Made by a program: the position numbers and the translations under genes
The notes under the pieces: model-generated
Told to the model about the DNA's origin: nothing
Databases searched by the model: none
What the model saw: only the letters and a program-made list of their open reading frames with translations
Part shown: positions 63,898-64,000 of the stretch, in pieces
Layout of the letters: the number at the start of each line of letters is the position of its first letter
How positions within the stretch are numbered: the stretch's first letter is position 1
Assembly: GCF_014841135.1 (NCBI RefSeq)
Contig: NZ_JACYTN010000001.1
Location: 434,001 to 498,000 of the forward strand
Direction of reading: 5' to 3'
DNA length: 64,000 nt
From: Paenibacillus arenosi
Lineage (GTDB): Bacteria > Bacillota > Bacilli > Paenibacillales > Paenibacillaceae

Positions 63898-64000
63898 ATG
63901 AATCTGAAGCCCGTTGAATTGCAGGTAGCAATACCTCGTACACAAGAAGCATCAACGATTCAGAACCAGATGCAGCATCGTCCTGGTGCTGAGCAATCCA
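63898..64000 (+). CDS. Unknown small conserved protein, N-terminal part (3' end outside window)
   Basis: Thirty-four residues are visible: MNLKPVELQVAIPRTQEAST then a glutamine-rich stretch (IQNQMQHRPGAEQS). GAGGTGAG precedes the ATG, 24 bases after the fapA stop. Small Gln-rich proteins starting with an LQVALPRT-like motif are common after fapA in Bacillales; function unknown. Confidence 0.7.
   Translation, partial: MNLKPVELQVAIPRTQEASTIQNQMQHRPGAEQS

Noticed and set aside
1-64000. CRISPR arrays, insertion sequences, prophage, tRNA or rRNA genes
   Set aside because: No regularly spaced repeats, transposase or integrase reading frames, phage genes or cloverleaf-type sequences were recognised by reading; gaps are short and mostly explained.

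Overview
The window looks like a stretch of the main chromosome of a low-GC Gram-positive, spore-former-type bacterium, most likely Paenibacillus or a close relative. The gene order smc-ftsY-ylxM-ffh-rpsP-khpA-rimM-trmD-rplS-rbgA-rnhB-ylqG-ylqH-sucCD-dprA-topA-trmFO-hslVU-fla/che is the Bacillales order. Ribosome binding sites are strong (AGGAGG type), GTG and TTG starts are common, and promoters are sigma-A-like. The signal peptidase between rplS and rbgA, the comM gene before sucC and two secreted GH19 chitinases fit Paenibacillus better than Bacillus. This is inference from order and protein resemblance; no database search was possible.

Layout: 1-2989 holds the end of smc and ftsY. 3120-10160 is an accessory block: on the minus strand an MFS exporter, thymidine kinase and a TipA-type MerR regulator preceded by two unlisted mini-genes behind a MerR-style promoter; on the plus strand two tandem paralogous GH19 chitinases, the second with a run of 31 aspartates. 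10282-18915 is the SRP, ribosome-maturation, tRNA-modification and protein-export block (ylxM, ffh, rpsP, khpA, rimM, trmD, rplS, lepB, rbgA, rnhB), with a small GNAT acetyltransferase and a short unknown gene inserted before rplS. 18990-21695 is ylqG-ylqH-yraN; the first two resemble the C-terminal parts of flagellar FliK and FlhB but lie outside the flagellar operon. 22449-33596 holds comM (minus strand), sucCD, dprA, topA, trmFO, hslV and hslU. xerC/codV and codY, found in this stretch in Bacillus subtilis, are not here.

33893-64000 is one long, tightly packed fla/che operon: flgBC-fliEFGHIJ-motE-fliK-flgD-(flg_new)-flgE-swrD-fliLMY-cheY-fliOPQR-flhBAFG-cheBAWCD-unknown-sigD-fapA and the start of one more gene. 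Start and stop codons overlap at many junctions (ATGA, TAATG, TAGTG), implying translational coupling. Together these genes build the hook-basal body and export gate, place it in the cell (FlhF/FlhG), supply the chemotaxis core of the CheC/CheD/FliY type, and encode the sigma factor for late flagellar genes.

No rRNA, tRNA, CRISPR array, insertion sequence, prophage or plasmid-type origin was recognised. The least ordinary features are the TipA-type mini-operon at 6117-6382, the cluster of unrelated inverted repeats inside ylqG (20044-20367), the FliK/FlhB-tail-like ylqG/ylqH pair, the poly-aspartate chitinase, and possible alternative folds in the rplS leader.
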